Notes: generated by a model from the sequence alone, not told the origin. 64,000 bases of DNA from Halomonas alimentaria (GCF_009902005.1 NZ_WUTT01000001.1:2570227-2634226), one strand, 5' to 3'; shown: positions 1 to 11,169, numbered from the stretch's first letter. A program made the numbers and translations.

Positions 1-1053
1 CTCGGGCAACCAACCCTCGGGGTTGGCTACCGAGAGCTCGAGGTGCTCCGGGGCGATGCGGTTGATCAGCGTCATCGCCTCGGCGCGATCGCGGCAATGA
101 ATCAGCGCCCCACGCCGGGAGAGCGACTCGCGAACGATCGCCTGGCGCTCCAGGGTCGGCAGCAGCCGGTCGATGGCGGCCTCCACGGCGTCCAGGTGCC
201 CGGCATCCCAACCAACCAGGATCGCCTGGGCGTCCTCGTCATGCTCGGCCTGGGAGAACAGGTCCATGGCCAGCCACTCGGGGTCGGTGCCGCCATCGGA
301 GACCACCAGGATCTCCGAAGGGCCGGCGATCATGTCGATGCCTACCTGGCCGAACACCGCGCGCTTGGCGGTGGCCACGTAGATGTTGCCCGGACCGACG
401 ATCTTGTCGACCCGCGGCACCGTCTCGGTGCCGTAGGCCAGGGCCGCAATGGCCTGGGCGCCGCCCACCGTGAACACCCGGTCGACCCCGGCGAGATGCG
501 CCGCGGCCAGCACCAGCTCGTTGAGCACCCCATCCGGGGTGGGCACTACCATGATGATCTCGCGAACGCCGGCCACGTGGGCGGGAATCGCGTTCATCAA
601 CACCGAGGAGGGATAGGCCGCCTTGCCACCCGGCACATAGATGCCGGCGCGGTCCAGCGGCATGACCTGCTGGCCGAGCACGCTGCCGTCCGCCTCGGTG
701 TAGTGCCAGGACTCGGGCTTCTGGCGCTCGTGGTAGAGGCGGATACGTTCGGCGGCCTGGGCCAGCGCCTCGCGCTGCTCGGCGGGCAACCCCTCATAGG
801 CCTGGCGCAAGCGCGGTGCACTGAGGGTCAGTTCGGCCATGCTCGATACCGAGAGGCGATCGAAGCGGTTGCTGGCCTCCACCAGGGCGGCATCGCCGCG
901 ATCCTTCACCGCGGCGAGAATCTCCGCGACCCGCGCCTGGACCTCGCCGTCGGAGACCCCCTCCCAGGCCAGCAGGTGGTCGAGCCGAGCCGTGAAGTCG
1001 GCGTCGGTAGTGGCGAGGCGGGCAATTCCGGAGGGAGCAGTGGTCTCGGTCAT
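1..1053 (-). CDS. hisD: Histidinol dehydrogenase HisD (partial, C-terminus off the left edge)
   Basis: Catalyses the last two steps of histidine biosynthesis, L-histidinol to L-histidine with two NAD+, in the cytoplasm. 351 codons are present, starting [13 protein letters not shown]; the frame is open to base 1, so roughly the last 80 residues lie outside. Family landmarks visible are [18 protein letters not shown], the [12 protein letters not shown] nucleotide-binding stretch, [10 protein letters not shown] and the C-terminal [11 protein letters not shown] segment. It lies 52 bases after hisG in the same direction, the hisG-hisD order of pseudomonads downstream of murA. No separate promoter is obvious, so it is probably co-transcribed from murA or further upstream. 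Confidence 0.96.
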   Translation of the reverse strand, partial: MTETTAPSGIARLATTDADFTARLDHLLAWEGVSDGEVQARVAEILAAVKDRGDAALVEASNRFDRLSVSSMAELTLSAPRLRQAYEGLPAEQREALAQAAERIRLYHERQKPESWHYTEADGSVLGQQVMPLDRAGIYVPGGKAAYPSSVLMNAIPAHVAGVREIIMVVPTPDGVLNELVLAAAHLAGVDRVFTVGGAQAIAALAYGTETVPRVDKIVGPGNIYVATAKRAVFGQVGIDMIAGPSEILVVSDGGTDPEWLAMDLFSQAEHDEDAQAILVGWDAGHLDAVEAAIDRLLPTLERQAIVRESLSRRGALIHCRDRAEAMTLINRIAPEHLELSVANPEGWLPE

Positions 1054-1105
1054 GGCAGCATCCATATCGTGTCGGGACTATCCAGTCGGGTCCATCGCCG
1101 GCATC

Positions 1106-1759
1106 TCAGCCCGCGACGCCCTCGCGACGTGCGGTCACCGCCTGCTCGAGGCGCTCGAGCAGCGGCTTGATACGCGCATGCTTCATGGTCATCGACGCCT
1201 TGTTGACCACCAGGCGGGTGGAGATCGGCGCGATCAGCTCGCGGGGCTCCATGCCGTTGGCGCGCAGGGTATTGCCGGTATCGACGATATCGACGATCTC
1301 GTCGGCCAGGTTCATCAGCGGCGCCAGTTCCATGGCGCCGTAGAGCTTGATCACCTCGGCCTGGATGCCCTGCTCGGCATACCAGCGCCGGGCGACGTTG
1401 ACGAACTTGGTGGCCACCCGGCGCCGCGCACGGGCCGGCTCGGCGCCGGTGATGCCCGCGGTCATCAGCCGGCAGCGAGCGATCTCCAGGTCCAGCGGCT
1501 CATAGAGCCCCGCCGCGCCGTGCTCGAGGAGCACGTCCTTGCCCGCCACCCCCAGATCGGCGGCGCCCAGCTGCACATAGGTCGGCACGTCGGTGGCGCG
1601 GATCACCACCAGCTTGACGTCGGGCAGGTTGGTATCGAACAGCAGCTTGCGGCTGCTGCCCAGGTCTTCCGCCGGCTCGACGCCGGCGTCGGCCAGCAGC
1701 GGCAGGGTCTCGTCCAGGATACGGCCCTTGGAGAGGGCCACGATCAGTTGTTTGCTCAT
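1106..1759 (-). CDS. hisG: ATP phosphoribosyltransferase, short form (HisG-S)
   Basis: First step of histidine biosynthesis: ATP plus PRPP gives phosphoribosyl-ATP. At 217 aa it is the short form without the C-terminal regulatory domain; by family knowledge this form needs the HisZ subunit, which is not in this window. It begins [22 protein letters not shown], and the periplasmic-binding-like fold shows the motifs [16 protein letters not shown] and [16 protein letters not shown] (the PRPP loop). An AAGG sequence sits about 7 bases before the ATG. It lies between murA (25 bases upstream) and hisD (52 bases downstream) on the same strand. Confidence 0.96.
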   Translation of the reverse strand: MSKQLIVALSKGRILDETLPLLADAGVEPAEDLGSSRKLLFDTNLPDVKLVVIRATDVPTYVQLGAADLGVAGKDVLLEHGAAGLYEPLDLEIARCRLMTAGITGAEPARARRRVATKFVNVARRWYAEQGIQAEVIKLYGAMELAPLMNLADEIVDIVDTGNTLRANGMEPRELIAPISTRLVVNKASMTMKHARIKPLLERLEQAVTARREGVAG

Positions 1760-1784
1760 GCTCTCGCCTTGGTCAGGGTGCAGG

Positions 1785-3316
<1,532 letters not shown>

Positions 3317-3364
3317 GGTGAGGCACTCCTTGTAGTACTGAAATGAAAGAGCTGAAACGGGTCC

Positions 3365-3391
3365 GTCGACGACAGCCACCTCGTCGTCGAC
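3365..3391 (-). terminator. Inverted repeat between mlaB and ibaG
   Basis: GTCGACGAC and GTCGTCGAC form a perfect 9-bp stem around a 9-base loop in the 131-base gap between mlaB and ibaG. There is no T-run on the minus strand after it, so it is not a classical intrinsic terminator. It could be a processing or attenuation hairpin separating the mla transcript from ibaG-murA. Confidence 0.4.
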
Positions 3392-3447
3392 AGGCAATAG
3401 GGATGACCCATGGTAATGAAAAGCACCGCGCTTGGCGATCGCCCCGG

Positions 3448-3783
3448 CTACTCGCCCGCCGCCTCCAGCGGCAGCAGTCGCTCGAGGCCGGCCAGGTCGG
3501 TGAGGCGCCAGAGGGGCGCCGACAGCTGTACCCGCTCCAGGGCGAGCCCGGCACGGCTCGCCGCACGGGCCCACTCCAGCAGCACGGAGAGGGCCGCACT
3601 GCTGACGCCGGCGACACCACGCAGGTCGAAGCTCACGGTCTCGCCCGACTCGCGCCCCGCCAGCCAACGACTGCCCGCCTCGGCGAGTGCGGCCGCATGC
3701 TCAAAGCCCACTTCGCCGCGCACCACCAGACCAGCATCACCGGCCTCCAGCCTCAGGCCATCGCGCACCAGCAGGTCGCTCAC
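3448..3783 (-). CDS. mlaB: STAS-domain protein MlaB
   Basis: 111-aa STAS domain protein, the cytoplasmic accessory subunit of the MlaFEDB ABC complex that moves phospholipids between inner and outer membranes. The STAS signature is seen as VVRGEVGFEHAAAL followed by VSFDLRGVAGVSSAALSVLLEW, where the Ser/Ala-rich turn occupies the usual phosphorylatable-Ser position of STAS proteins. The start overlaps the mlaC stop by 4 bases (ATGA), implying translational coupling. The identification rests on the STAS fold plus its place as last gene of an intact mlaFEDCB set; sequence similarity alone would be weaker. Confidence 0.88.
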   Translation of the reverse strand: MSDLLVRDGLRLEAGDAGLVVRGEVGFEHAAALAEAGSRWLAGRESGETVSFDLRGVAGVSSAALSVLLEWARAASRAGLALERVQLSAPLWRLTDLAGLERLLPLEAAGE

Positions 3784-4418
3784 GCGCCCTGCTCCAGCTC
3801 CTCGACACCCACCTCCGGCGACCAGCCGTCGATCACGGCGTCGTAATCGCGAGCGTTGTCACGCATCGCCTGATCGAACTGGTTGCGGAAGGTCAGCCCC
3901 AGGTTGATGCCGTTGACAATCACGTTGACCACTCGCCATTCGCCACCGGAGAGGCGCAGGGAGTAGCTGACCGGGTAGACGGTACCATCCTCGGCCACCA
4001 CTTCCATGTCCACGCTGGCCTGATCCTCGTGGCGCTGGGCACGCTGGGCATCGAGCACGCGCAGCTCGCGGTAGTCGAAGGTCACCAGCCCCTTGGCGTA
4101 GGTATCGATCAGGGTCTGGCGGAAGGTCTCGACGAAGCGCGAACGCTGCTGCGGCGTGGCGTTGGCGAAATAGCGCCCCATCACGCTGGCGCCGATGTAG
4201 CGGAAGTCGGCGATCTCATCGAGGCTGTCGTCGACCAGCGCCTCGAGCTCATCCATGTTGTTGGCGAAGTGATCACGCCGGCCCTCGATCTGGCCGGTCA
4301 GCGTCTCGACGCTGTGGCGGATCAACTCATCGGGGCTGCGCTCGGGGGCGGCCTGCACGGTCAGGCTGAACAGCAGGCTCAGCAGCAACGTTGCCAGGGC
4401 CAGGGGATAACGGATCAT
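3780..4418 (-). CDS. mlaC: Periplasmic phospholipid-binding protein MlaC
   Basis: Soluble carrier that shuttles phospholipid between the outer-membrane MlaA complex and inner-membrane MlaFEDB. The 212-aa product has a signal peptide, MIRYPLALATLLLSLLFSLT followed by VQAA-P, with a likely signal peptidase I site after AQA/QAA. The MlaC (Tol_Tol_Ttg2) domain fills the rest, with FRYIGASVMGRYFANATPQQ and TFRQTLIDTYAKGLV. I chose the ATG at 4418 because GGAG lies 8 bases upstream; the next in-frame ATG 15 bases earlier has no ribosome-binding site. It lies 44 bases after mlaD. Confidence 0.94.
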   Translation of the reverse strand: MIRYPLALATLLLSLLFSLTVQAAPERSPDELIRHSVETLTGQIEGRRDHFANNMDELEALVDDSLDEIADFRYIGASVMGRYFANATPQQRSRFVETFRQTLIDTYAKGLVTFDYRELRVLDAQRAQRHEDQASVDMEVVAEDGTVYPVSYSLRLSGGEWRVVNVIVNGINLGLTFRNQFDQAMRDNARDYDAVIDGWSPEVGVEELEQGA

Positions 4419-4462
4419 GATCAACGTCTCCATGTCGGGGTCGATGAAAGGTCGGTCAGCGG

Positions 4463-4927
4463 CTAGTCGCTGACCATGTTTGACACGAACTGCTGGATGA
4501 GTTCTTCAAGCACCAGGGCCGACTGGGTATCGCGGATGGTATCGCCGTCGGCCAGGGTCTCGGGGTCGCCGCCCACGGAAAGCCCCACGTACTGCTCGCC
4601 GAGCAGGCCCGAGGTCAGGATCGCCGCGGTGGTATCCCGGGAGAGCTGCCCCTGCAGGTCATCGTCGAGCTCGAGCACTACACGGGCATCGTACCAGTCG
4701 GTATCGAGCTCGATGGCCGCCACGCGCCCCACCGTGACCCCTGCCATGGTGACCCGTGCGCGGGGCTTGAGGCCGCCGATATTGGCGAAATTGGCCTCCA
4801 GGCGGAAGGTATCGCCGGGGGTCTGCAGGGTCATGCCGCTGACCCGCAGGCCGAGGAACACCAGGCCGAGGATGCCGGCGAGCATGAAAAGCCCCACCCC
4901 CAGCTCCATGGTTTTGCTGCGCTTCAT
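4463..4927 (-). CDS. mlaD: MCE-domain phospholipid transport protein MlaD
   Basis: Inner-membrane-anchored MCE protein; by family knowledge it forms a hexameric ring on MlaFE through which lipid passes. The 154-aa product has one N-terminal transmembrane helix (about residues 7-27, ELGVGLFMLAGILGLVFLGL) followed by one MCE domain (about 38-115) with the core ANIGGLKPRARVTMAGVTVG and the LTSGLLGEQYVGLS strand. The ATG at 4927 has GGAG 6 bases before it, better than a GTG 12 bases upstream. It lies between mlaE and mlaC. Confidence 0.95.
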   Translation of the reverse strand: MKRSKTMELGVGLFMLAGILGLVFLGLRVSGMTLQTPGDTFRLEANFANIGGLKPRARVTMAGVTVGRVAAIELDTDWYDARVVLELDDDLQGQLSRDTTAAILTSGLLGEQYVGLSVGGDPETLADGDTIRDTQSALVLEELIQQFVSNMVSD

Positions 4928-4962
4928 CAGTATCTCCACACATCAGGGCGATCGTTCGCCGC

Positions 4963-5745
4963 TCAGGCGAGGCCGCCGAACATCACGGCGGTCAGCACGA
5001 AATCGAGGCCGAGCACGGCCAGCGAGGAATAGACCACGGTACGGGTGGTGGCCCGCGAGATGCCCTCCGAGGTGGGCACCAGGTCATAGCCCTGGAAAAC
5101 CGCGATCCAGGTCACCACCACGGCAAACACCAGGCTCTTGATGATGCCGTTGCCCACGTCGTCGATGAAGTCGACGCTGGCCTGCATGTTGGACCAGTAG
5201 GAGCCCTCGAAGACGCCCAGCCAGTCGACCCCGACCAGGTAGCCACCGTAGATGCCCACCACACCGAAGCCCACGGTAAGCAGCGGAAGGGCCACGAAGC
5301 CCGCCCACAGGCGTGGCGCCACCACCCGGCGCAGCGGGTCGACGCCGATCATCTCCATGCTGGTCAACTGCTCGGTGGCCTTCATCAGGCCGATCTCGGC
5401 GGTCAGTGCCGAGCCGGCGCGCCCGGCGAACAGCAGTGCCGCCACCACCGGGGCAAGCTCACGCAGCAGAGATAGCGCCACCATCTGACCCAGCGCATCC
5501 TCGGCACCGAAATCGACCAGGATGGTATAGCCCTGCAGCGACAGCACCATGCCGATAAAGAGCCCCGAGACGAGCACGATGGCCAGCGACAGCACGCCCA
5601 CGAAATGCATCTGGCGCACCCAGAGGTAGAGGCCCTCACGACTCGGCAGCCCCACGGCGGACTGGACCAGGAAGATGCCGGCGCGGCCAAAGGCCTCGAG
5701 CAGGTCGCAGCCGCGGCGCCCGAGGCGCCGGATTCGCTGGATCAT
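4963..5745 (-). CDS. mlaE: Phospholipid ABC transporter permease MlaE
   Basis: Integral inner-membrane permease of the Mla system, 260 aa, with about five hydrophobic segments starting around FLVQSAVGL and [20 protein letters not shown]. The MlaE/YrbE family signature [26 protein letters not shown] and the following [20 protein letters not shown] are intact; the latter is the loop that contacts the ATPase. The start overlaps the mlaF stop by 4 bases, so the two are translationally coupled. Confidence 0.96.
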   Translation of the reverse strand: MIQRIRRLGRRGCDLLEAFGRAGIFLVQSAVGLPSREGLYLWVRQMHFVGVLSLAIVLVSGLFIGMVLSLQGYTILVDFGAEDALGQMVALSLLRELAPVVAALLFAGRAGSALTAEIGLMKATEQLTSMEMIGVDPLRRVVAPRLWAGFVALPLLTVGFGVVGIYGGYLVGVDWLGVFEGSYWSNMQASVDFIDDVGNGIIKSLVFAVVVTWIAVFQGYDLVPTSEGISRATTRTVVYSSLAVLGLDFVLTAVMFGGLA

Positions 5746-6587
5746 CGTGGACCTCCCGGGCTGAGCATGTCGCTGATGAAGTCCACCGCCGGGTAGTGGA
5801 AAGGCACCGGCCCATCCGGCTCGCCGTGGACGAACTGGCTGACCCGGGGATCCTGGTCCACGTCGAGGCTCTTGGGCGTGCCATGGGCCATCACCTGGCC
5901 ATCGGCGACCACGTAGACGTAGTCGGCGATGGTCAGGGTCTCCTTGATATCATGGGAGACCACGATGGAGGTCAGCCCCAGCGCCTGGTTGAGGCGCTTG
6001 ATCAGCTGCACCAGCACGCCCATGGAGATCGGGTCCTGGCCGACGAACGGCTCGTCATAGAGGATCAGCTCGGGATCCAGGGCGATGGCCCGGGCCAGGG
6101 CCACCCGGCGCGCCATGCCCCCGGAAAGTTCCGCGGGCATCAGCTCCCTGGCTCCGCGCAGCCCCACCGCCTCGAGCTTCATCAGCACCAGGTCGCGGAC
6201 CATGGTACCCGGCAGATCGGTATGCACCCGCAGCGGGAAGGCCACATTCTCGAACACGCTGAGGTCCGAGAACAGCGCCCCGCTCTGGAACAGCATGCCC
6301 ATGCGCTGGCGCATGGAAAACAGCGCCTTGCGCGACTGGCGATGCACGTCCTGACCCTCGATCAGCACCCGGCCGGCGTCGGGCATGAGCTGGCCGCCGA
6401 TCAGCTTGAGCAGGGTGGTCTTGCCACTGCCGCTGGGGCCCATGATGGCGGTGATGCCGCCTCGCTGGATCAGCATGTCGACGCCGCGGAAGATCTCCTT
6501 GTCGCCACGCGCGAAATGCAGCCCCTCCACCGCCACGAAGGGAGTGTCACTCATCGGCTCAGCCATCCCAGTAAAATTATCGAACAT
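5742..6587 (-). CDS. mlaF: Phospholipid ABC transporter ATP-binding protein MlaF
   Basis: Cytoplasmic ATPase of the Mla phospholipid transporter and first gene of the mla operon. The nucleotide-binding domain shows Walker A (GPSGSGKTT), the signature [14 protein letters not shown], Walker B ([13 protein letters not shown]) and the switch His in VVSHD. The start is uncertain: the ATG at 6587 has AGGA 4 bases upstream and gives 281 aa, while in-frame ATGs at 6566 and 6554 have poorer sites but match the conserved family start ([12 protein letters not shown]) better. It is divergent from yrbG, as in E. coli. Confidence 0.94.
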   Translation of the reverse strand: MFDNFTGMAEPMSDTPFVAVEGLHFARGDKEIFRGVDMLIQRGGITAIMGPSGSGKTTLLKLIGGQLMPDAGRVLIEGQDVHRQSRKALFSMRQRMGMLFQSGALFSDLSVFENVAFPLRVHTDLPGTMVRDLVLMKLEAVGLRGARELMPAELSGGMARRVALARAIALDPELILYDEPFVGQDPISMGVLVQLIKRLNQALGLTSIVVSHDIKETLTIADYVYVVADGQVMAHGTPKSLDVDQDPRVSQFVHGEPDGPVPFHYPAVDFISDMLSPGGPR

Positions 6588-6636
6588 CGTATCCTAACTG
6601 CCCTGTCGGGTGCCAGCCCGATGCCGCCAACCCGGC

Positions 6637-6665
6637 TTGCACCACTGCTGGCCAGCACGTTTAAT
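6637..6665 (+). promoter_or_regulatory. Sigma-70-type promoter for the yrbG-kds-lpt operon
   Basis: TTGCAC (6637-6642), a 17-base spacer and TTTAAT (6660-6665) make a good housekeeping promoter, about 40 bases before the yrbG ATG, in the divergent mlaF/yrbG gap. Inferred from consensus match and spacing only. Confidence 0.6.
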
Positions 6666-6706
6666 GGCGCCCTTCCGACATTGGCCGAACGAACGAGACG
6701 CTTTCC

Positions 6707-7663
6707 ATGCTGCTTCCCCTGATCGCCGTCGCCGCAGGCCTCGTGGCCCTGCTGTGGAGCGCCGACCACTTCGTCGGCGCGGCGGCCGCCACCGCCCGCC
6801 GCGCCGGCATGAGCACGATGCTGGTGGGCATGACCATCGTCGCCCTGGGCACCTCGGCGCCCGAGATCGTGGTCTCGCTGATGGCGTCCCTGGACGGAAT
6901 TCCCGACCTGGCCACCGGCAACGCCCTGGGCTCCAACATCGCCAATATCGGGCTGGTGCTGGGCATCACCGCGCTGGTGGTGCCAATCCCGGTACGCTTC
7001 TCCATCGTGCGCCGCGAGCTGCCGCTGCTGCTCGGCGCCACCGGACTGGCCGGCTACGCCCTGGCCAACGGTCACCTGGGGCGGATAGATGCCGCGCTGC
7101 TCATCGCCCTGCTGGTGTTCAGCCTGTGGTGGCTGTTCCGTGCCGATACCCCGGACGCCAAGGAGGAAGTGGCAGGCGAGATACCCGACATGACGCTGGC
7201 GCGTGCACTGCTGTGGCTGGTGGCGACCCTCGCGGTGATGGTCGCCGGCTCCCGGGGCCTGGTGTGGGGGGCCAGCGAACTGGCCCGCAGCATGGGGGTC
7301 AGCGAGCTGGTCATCGGCCTGACCATTGTCGCCATCGGTACCAGCCTGCCCGAACTGGTGGCCTGCGTGGCCAGCGCCCTCAAGCGACACCACGACCTGG
7401 CCATCGGCAATATCATCGGCTCCAACCTCTTCAACCTGCTGGCGGTACTGCCGGTACCCGGCCTGCTTGCGCCGGGCCCGACCGACCCCGCCGCCGGCGA
7501 GCGTGACTATCCGCTGCTGCTGGTGCTGACCCTGGTACTCGGCGCCCTGCTGCTGTGGCACCGCCGCAACCATCTGGGTCGCCTCCCCGGCGCGGCACTG
7601 GCGGCCAGCTATTTCGGCTACCTGATCTGGCTCGGCACGACCAGTCTGGGCGGCGGCTCTTGA
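6707..7663 (+). CDS. yrbG: Calcium/sodium antiporter, CaCA family (YrbG)
   Basis: 318-aa integral membrane cation exchanger. The two CaCA alpha-repeats are visible: the first around MTIVALGTSAPEIVVSLMAS with GNALGSNIANIGLVLG, and the second around LTIVAIGTSLPELVACVASAL with GNIIGSNLFNLLAVL. The acidic residues in the GTS-PE motifs are the ion ligands in this family. About ten hydrophobic segments are predicted. It heads the yrbG-kdsD-kdsC-lptC-lptA-lptB cluster, conserved in enterics and pseudomonads; its physiological ion here is unknown. The TGA stop overlaps a TTG that could start kdsD. Confidence 0.93.
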   Translation: MLLPLIAVAAGLVALLWSADHFVGAAAATARRAGMSTMLVGMTIVALGTSAPEIVVSLMASLDGIPDLATGNALGSNIANIGLVLGITALVVPIPVRFSIVRRELPLLLGATGLAGYALANGHLGRIDAALLIALLVFSLWWLFRADTPDAKEEVAGEIPDMTLARALLWLVATLAVMVAGSRGLVWGASELARSMGVSELVIGLTIVAIGTSLPELVACVASALKRHHDLAIGNIIGSNLFNLLAVLPVPGLLAPGPTDPAAGERDYPLLLVLTLVLGALLLWHRRNHLGRLPGAALAASYFGYLIWLGTTSLGGGS

Positions 7664-7695
7664 GTGAACCCCTCGAACAGGCAACAATCGTCGCC

Positions 7696-8685
7696 ATGAC
7701 ATCCGATACCCCCTCGGCCGGTTCGGCCCTCCGTGACAGCGCCAAACGCACCCTTCGCCTCGAGCAGCAGGCCGTGGGCGCCCTGGTGGCGCGCCTCGAT
7801 GACGCCTTCGACAGCGCCTGCGAACTGATCCTGGCCTGCCACGGCCGGGTGGTGGTCACCGGCATGGGCAAGTCGGGCCATATCGCGGGCAAGATCGCTG
7901 CCACCCTGGCCAGCACCGGCACGCCGGCCTTCTTCGTGCATCCCGGCGAGGCCAGCCACGGCGACCTCGGCATGATCACGCCTGGCGACGTGGTGCTGGC
8001 CCTCTCCAACTCGGGCGAGACCGCCGAGGTAACCGCCCTGCTGCCGCTGCTCAAGCGCATGAAGGTGCCGCTGATCAGCATGACCGGCCGCCCGGCCTCG
8101 AGCCTGGCCCGCCACGCCGAGGCGCATCTCGATGTCGGTGTCGAACGCGAGGCCTGTCCTCTCGACCTCGCCCCGACCGCCTCCACCACCGCCGCCCTGG
8201 CCATGGGGGATGCCCTGGCCGTGGCCCTGCTGGAGTCGCGCGGCTTCACCGCCGAGGACTTCGCCCTTTCCCATCCCGGGGGCAGCCTCGGCAAGCGGCT
8301 GCTGCTGCGCGTCGGTGACCTGATGCACTCGGGTGACAGGCTGCCCCGGGTGGCACTGGGCAGTCCGCTGCGCGACGCCCTGCTGGAGATCACCCGCCAG
8401 GGGCTGGGCTTCACCTGCGTGGTAGCTCCCGACGGCCGCCTCGCCGGGGTCTATACCGATGGCGACCTGCGCCGCACCCTGGACCAGCACAGTGACCTCA
8501 CCGGGCTGACCGTGGATGAGGTGATGACCTGCCCCGGCAAGCGCGTCTCCCCGGAGACCCTGGCCGCCGAGGCGGTAAGCCTGATGGAAGACCACCGCAT
8601 CTCCGCCCTGGCCGTGGTCGATGACGAGGGCCGCCCCGTGGGCGCCCTGCATATGCACGACCTGCTCGCCAGCGGCGTGATCTGA
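7696..8685 (+). CDS. kdsD: D-arabinose 5-phosphate isomerase KdsD
   Basis: Interconverts ribulose 5-phosphate and arabinose 5-phosphate, the first step of Kdo synthesis for LPS. The 329-aa product has an N-terminal SIS domain (VVVTGMGKSGHIAGKIAATLASTGT, then HPGEASHGDLGMI and LSNSGETAEVTALLP) and two C-terminal CBS domains (from about residue 205; LAGVYTDGDLRR and EDHRISALAVVDDEG). I used the first ATG; an in-frame TTG at 7660, overlapping the yrbG stop, would add 12 residues, and neither start has a strong ribosome-binding site. The conserved SHPGGSLGKRLL motif is present. It is followed by kdsC. Confidence 0.95.
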   Translation: MTSDTPSAGSALRDSAKRTLRLEQQAVGALVARLDDAFDSACELILACHGRVVVTGMGKSGHIAGKIAATLASTGTPAFFVHPGEASHGDLGMITPGDVVLALSNSGETAEVTALLPLLKRMKVPLISMTGRPASSLARHAEAHLDVGVEREACPLDLAPTASTTAALAMGDALAVALLESRGFTAEDFALSHPGGSLGKRLLLRVGDLMHSGDRLPRVALGSPLRDALLEITRQGLGFTCVVAPDGRLAGVYTDGDLRRTLDQHSDLTGLTVDEVMTCPGKRVSPETLAAEAVSLMEDHRISALAVVDDEGRPVGALHMHDLLASGVI

Positions 8686-8706
8686 CCTCAACGACACGGA
8701 GTCCCC

Positions 8707-9264
8707 ATGACCCATACCTCCCCCCTGCAGGATCCGCTGCTGACCGACCGCCTGCGCCGCATCCGCCTGCTCGCGCTTGATGTCGACGGCGTGCTCACCG
8801 ACGGCCAGCTCTACTTCCAGGCCGACGGCATCGAGATCAAGGCCTTCAATGTCCAGGATGGTCACGGCCTCAAGCTGCTCAAGCGTGCCGGCATTCAGGT
8901 CGCGCTGATCACCGGCCGTGAATCCCCCACCGTGAGTCGCCGCGCCGCTGCCCTGGGCATCCAGCATGTCTTCCAGGGTGTGGAGAAGAAGCTGCCGGTG
9001 CTGCGGGAGCTCACCGCACGCCTGGGCCTGGAGTTCGACCAGGTGGCCTACTGTGGCGACGACATGCCCGATGTCGGCGCCATCCGCCGTGCCGGCGTGG
9101 GCATCAGCGTGCCCAATGCACCAGCCTATATCCAGAAGCACGCGGACTGGGTCACCGAACGCAGCGGCGGCCAGGGCGCCGCCCGCGAGATCGCCGACAC
9201 CCTGCTGCGCGCCCAGGGCCACTGGGACGCGGTGATCGACACCTACCTCCACGGGGCCGGCTGA
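8707..9264 (+). CDS. kdsC: 3-deoxy-D-manno-octulosonate 8-phosphate phosphatase KdsC
   Basis: HAD-superfamily phosphatase releasing Kdo from Kdo 8-phosphate. The 185-aa product has the catalytic motif LLALDVDGVLTDG with nucleophile Asp25 and acid/base Asp27, motif II as LITGRES, and motif IV as YCGDDMPDVGAIRRAGVGI. It is a cap-less C0 HAD, as expected for KdsC. The ATG follows an ACGGAG sequence at good spacing. It lies 21 bases after kdsD and 4 bases before lptC. Confidence 0.96.
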   Translation: MTHTSPLQDPLLTDRLRRIRLLALDVDGVLTDGQLYFQADGIEIKAFNVQDGHGLKLLKRAGIQVALITGRESPTVSRRAAALGIQHVFQGVEKKLPVLRELTARLGLEFDQVAYCGDDMPDVGAIRRAGVGISVPNAPAYIQKHADWVTERSGGQGAAREIADTLLRAQGHWDAVIDTYLHGAG

Positions 9265-9268
9265 GATC

Positions 9269-9853
9269 ATGGCCCTGCCGCGCCCCGGCTTTCGCACCTG
9301 GCTGACCCTGCTGCTGCTGGCGCTGGGCGGAGGCCTGGCGCTGCTCGACCTGCGCGACCCCAGCCCCACCGGTCAGGTACCGCGCGATGCCGCGGGCGAA
9401 CCCGACTTCTACCTCGAGAATGCCCGCCTCACCCGCTTCGACAGCGAGGGCCGGCCCCACCAGCGGGTGACCACGCCGCGGCTGGTGCATACCCCGGTAG
9501 ACGACGTGACCCGCCTGGAGACGCCGCTTGCCCGGCTCCACGACCGCGAGGGTCGGCTATGGCTGGCCGAGGCCGAGCGCGGCGAGCTGGGGGCGGGAGG
9601 CAACCCGCTGCTGCTCGACGGTGACGCCCGCCTGCGCGCCCCCGCTGAGCGCTGGGAGCTCGAGACCGAGACGCTGCACTACGATGCCGACACCGGGCAT
9701 GCCTGGAGCACCACCCCGGCCACGCTGCGCCAGCCCCCCCAGCGCATGAGCGGCGAGCGTTTCGACGCCTGGCTTCATGACAACCGGGCGCGCCTGACCG
9801 ACAATGTGCGCGGCCACCATCCGCCCGAGACAGCCGAGGAGTCCTCGCCATGA
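9269..9853 (+). CDS. lptC: LPS export system protein LptC
   Basis: Bitopic inner-membrane protein of the Lpt bridge that receives LPS from LptB2FG and passes it to LptA. The 194-aa product has an N-terminal membrane anchor (about residues 9-27, TWLTLLLLALGGGLALLDL) and a beta-jellyroll periplasmic domain with the family motif PDFYLENARLTRFDSEGRP. The stop overlaps the lptA start by 4 bases (ATGA). Sequence conservation of LptC is low in general, so position in the kds-lpt cluster carries much of the assignment. Confidence 0.92.
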   Translation: MALPRPGFRTWLTLLLLALGGGLALLDLRDPSPTGQVPRDAAGEPDFYLENARLTRFDSEGRPHQRVTTPRLVHTPVDDVTRLETPLARLHDREGRLWLAEAERGELGAGGNPLLLDGDARLRAPAERWELETETLHYDADTGHAWSTTPATLRQPPQRMSGERFDAWLHDNRARLTDNVRGHHPPETAEESSP

Positions 9854-10380
9854 CGCGCCATCCGCTCTCCACACTGGCCTGTGCACTGCTGCTGGCGCTG
9901 GCTATCGCCCCCGCCAGCCAGGCACAGAACCAGTCCCAGAATCAGGATGCCAATGCCCCCATCCTGGTCGAGGCGGACCGCCTCGACCTGGACGACCGCG
10001 CCGGCACCGCCGTCTACACCGGCAACGTGGATATCCGCCAGGGCAGCATGCGCCTGACCGGCAACCGAGTGGAGATCCGCCGCAACGCGGCCGGCGAGCT
10101 CTCCCTGGCCACCGCCACCGGCGAACGGGCCTACCTCGAACAGCAGCCCGATCCCGCCGAGCCGGTGGTCAAGGGGTGGGGCCGCACCGTCATCTACCAC
10201 GTGGCCGAACGCCGCGTGGAGCTGATCGATCGCGCCGAGCTCCACCAGGGCGGCGACACCTTCGAAGGCGGCTATCTGGAGTACTTCCTCGACCGCCGCG
10301 TGGTGCAGGCCCGCGCCGATGCCGAAGGCGTCGAAGGCAGCCAGCGAATCCGCATGACGCTCCAGCCGGAACAGCAGTAA
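9850..10380 (+). CDS. lptA: LPS transport periplasmic protein LptA
   Basis: Periplasmic bridge protein of LPS export. The 176-aa product has a signal peptide ([17 protein letters not shown], likely cleavage after SQA) and an OstA/LptA domain beginning [19 protein letters not shown] with the hallmark [21 protein letters not shown]. It overlaps lptC by 4 bases and lies 7 bases before lptB. An intrinsically polar [10 protein letters not shown] linker follows the signal peptide. Confidence 0.95.
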   Translation: MTRHPLSTLACALLLALAIAPASQAQNQSQNQDANAPILVEADRLDLDDRAGTAVYTGNVDIRQGSMRLTGNRVEIRRNAAGELSLATATGERAYLEQQPDPAEPVVKGWGRTVIYHVAERRVELIDRAELHQGGDTFEGGYLEYFLDRRVVQARADAEGVEGSQRIRMTLQPEQQ

Positions 10381-10387
10381 GGATGCC

Positions 10388-11113
10388 ATGAAGACCCTAC
10401 ACGCCCGTCACCTGGCCAAGAGCTACAAGCGCCGCCGCGTGGTGCAGGACATCGGTCTGTCTATCCCCCAGGGCAGCATCGTCGGACTGCTGGGGCCCAA
10501 CGGCGCCGGCAAGACCACCTCCTTCTATATGATCGTGGGACTGGTGCGTGCCGATGCGGGCTCGGTGGCCATCGATGACCTGGATCTCTCCCGGGCCGCC
10601 ATGCACGAGCGAGCCCGGGCGGGGATCGGTTACCTGCCCCAGGAGGCCTCGATCTTCCGCAAGCTGTCGGTGGCCGACAACATCATGGCCATCCTCGAGA
10701 CCCGCAAGGATCTCGACCGGGAGGGCCGTCGCGCACGCCTGGAACAGCTGCTCGAGGAGTTCCATGTCACGCATATTCGCGACAACCCGGGCATGAGCCT
10801 TTCCGGCGGAGAGCGGCGCCGGGTGGAGATCGCCAGGGCGCTGGCGACGGAACCCGCTTTCATCCTGCTCGACGAGCCCTTCGCCGGGGTCGACCCGATC
10901 TCGGTGGGCGAGATCAAGGGCATCATCCGCCAGCTCAAGGCCCGCGGCATCGGCGTGTTGATCACCGACCACAACGTCCGCGACACCCTCGACATCTGCG
11001 ACAGCGCCTATATCGTCGGCGACGGCAAGATCATCGCCGAGGGCGACGCTGAATCGATCCTCGCCAACCAGAGGGTGCGCGAGGTCTACCTCGGTGAAGA
11101 CTTCCGCCTGTGA
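10388..11113 (+). CDS. lptB: LPS export ABC transporter ATP-binding protein LptB
   Basis: Cytoplasmic ATPase driving LPS extraction with LptF and LptG, which are not in this window. The 241-aa product has Walker A ([16 protein letters not shown]), Q-loop ([12 protein letters not shown]), signature [15 protein letters not shown], Walker B ([15 protein letters not shown]) and switch His in [20 protein letters not shown] before the ATG provides the ribosome-binding site. Followed by 144 non-coding bases before rpoN, the classical lptB-rpoN junction. Confidence 0.97.
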   Translation: MKTLHARHLAKSYKRRRVVQDIGLSIPQGSIVGLLGPNGAGKTTSFYMIVGLVRADAGSVAIDDLDLSRAAMHERARAGIGYLPQEASIFRKLSVADNIMAILETRKDLDREGRRARLEQLLEEFHVTHIRDNPGMSLSGGERRRVEIARALATEPAFILLDEPFAGVDPISVGEIKGIIRQLKARGIGVLITDHNVRDTLDICDSAYIVGDGKIIAEGDAESILANQRVREVYLGEDFRL

Positions 11114-11169
11114 TCACCGGCCGGAACAAGCGCCTCACTATATTCATATTCCGGCGGGCAATCCATCAA

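Noticed and set aside
43..1170. Long plus-strand open frame over hisD-hisG
   Set aside because: It is the antisense shadow of hisD in high-GC sequence; composition is His/Gly/Arg-rich and matches no protein family, while the minus strand encodes recognisable HisD.
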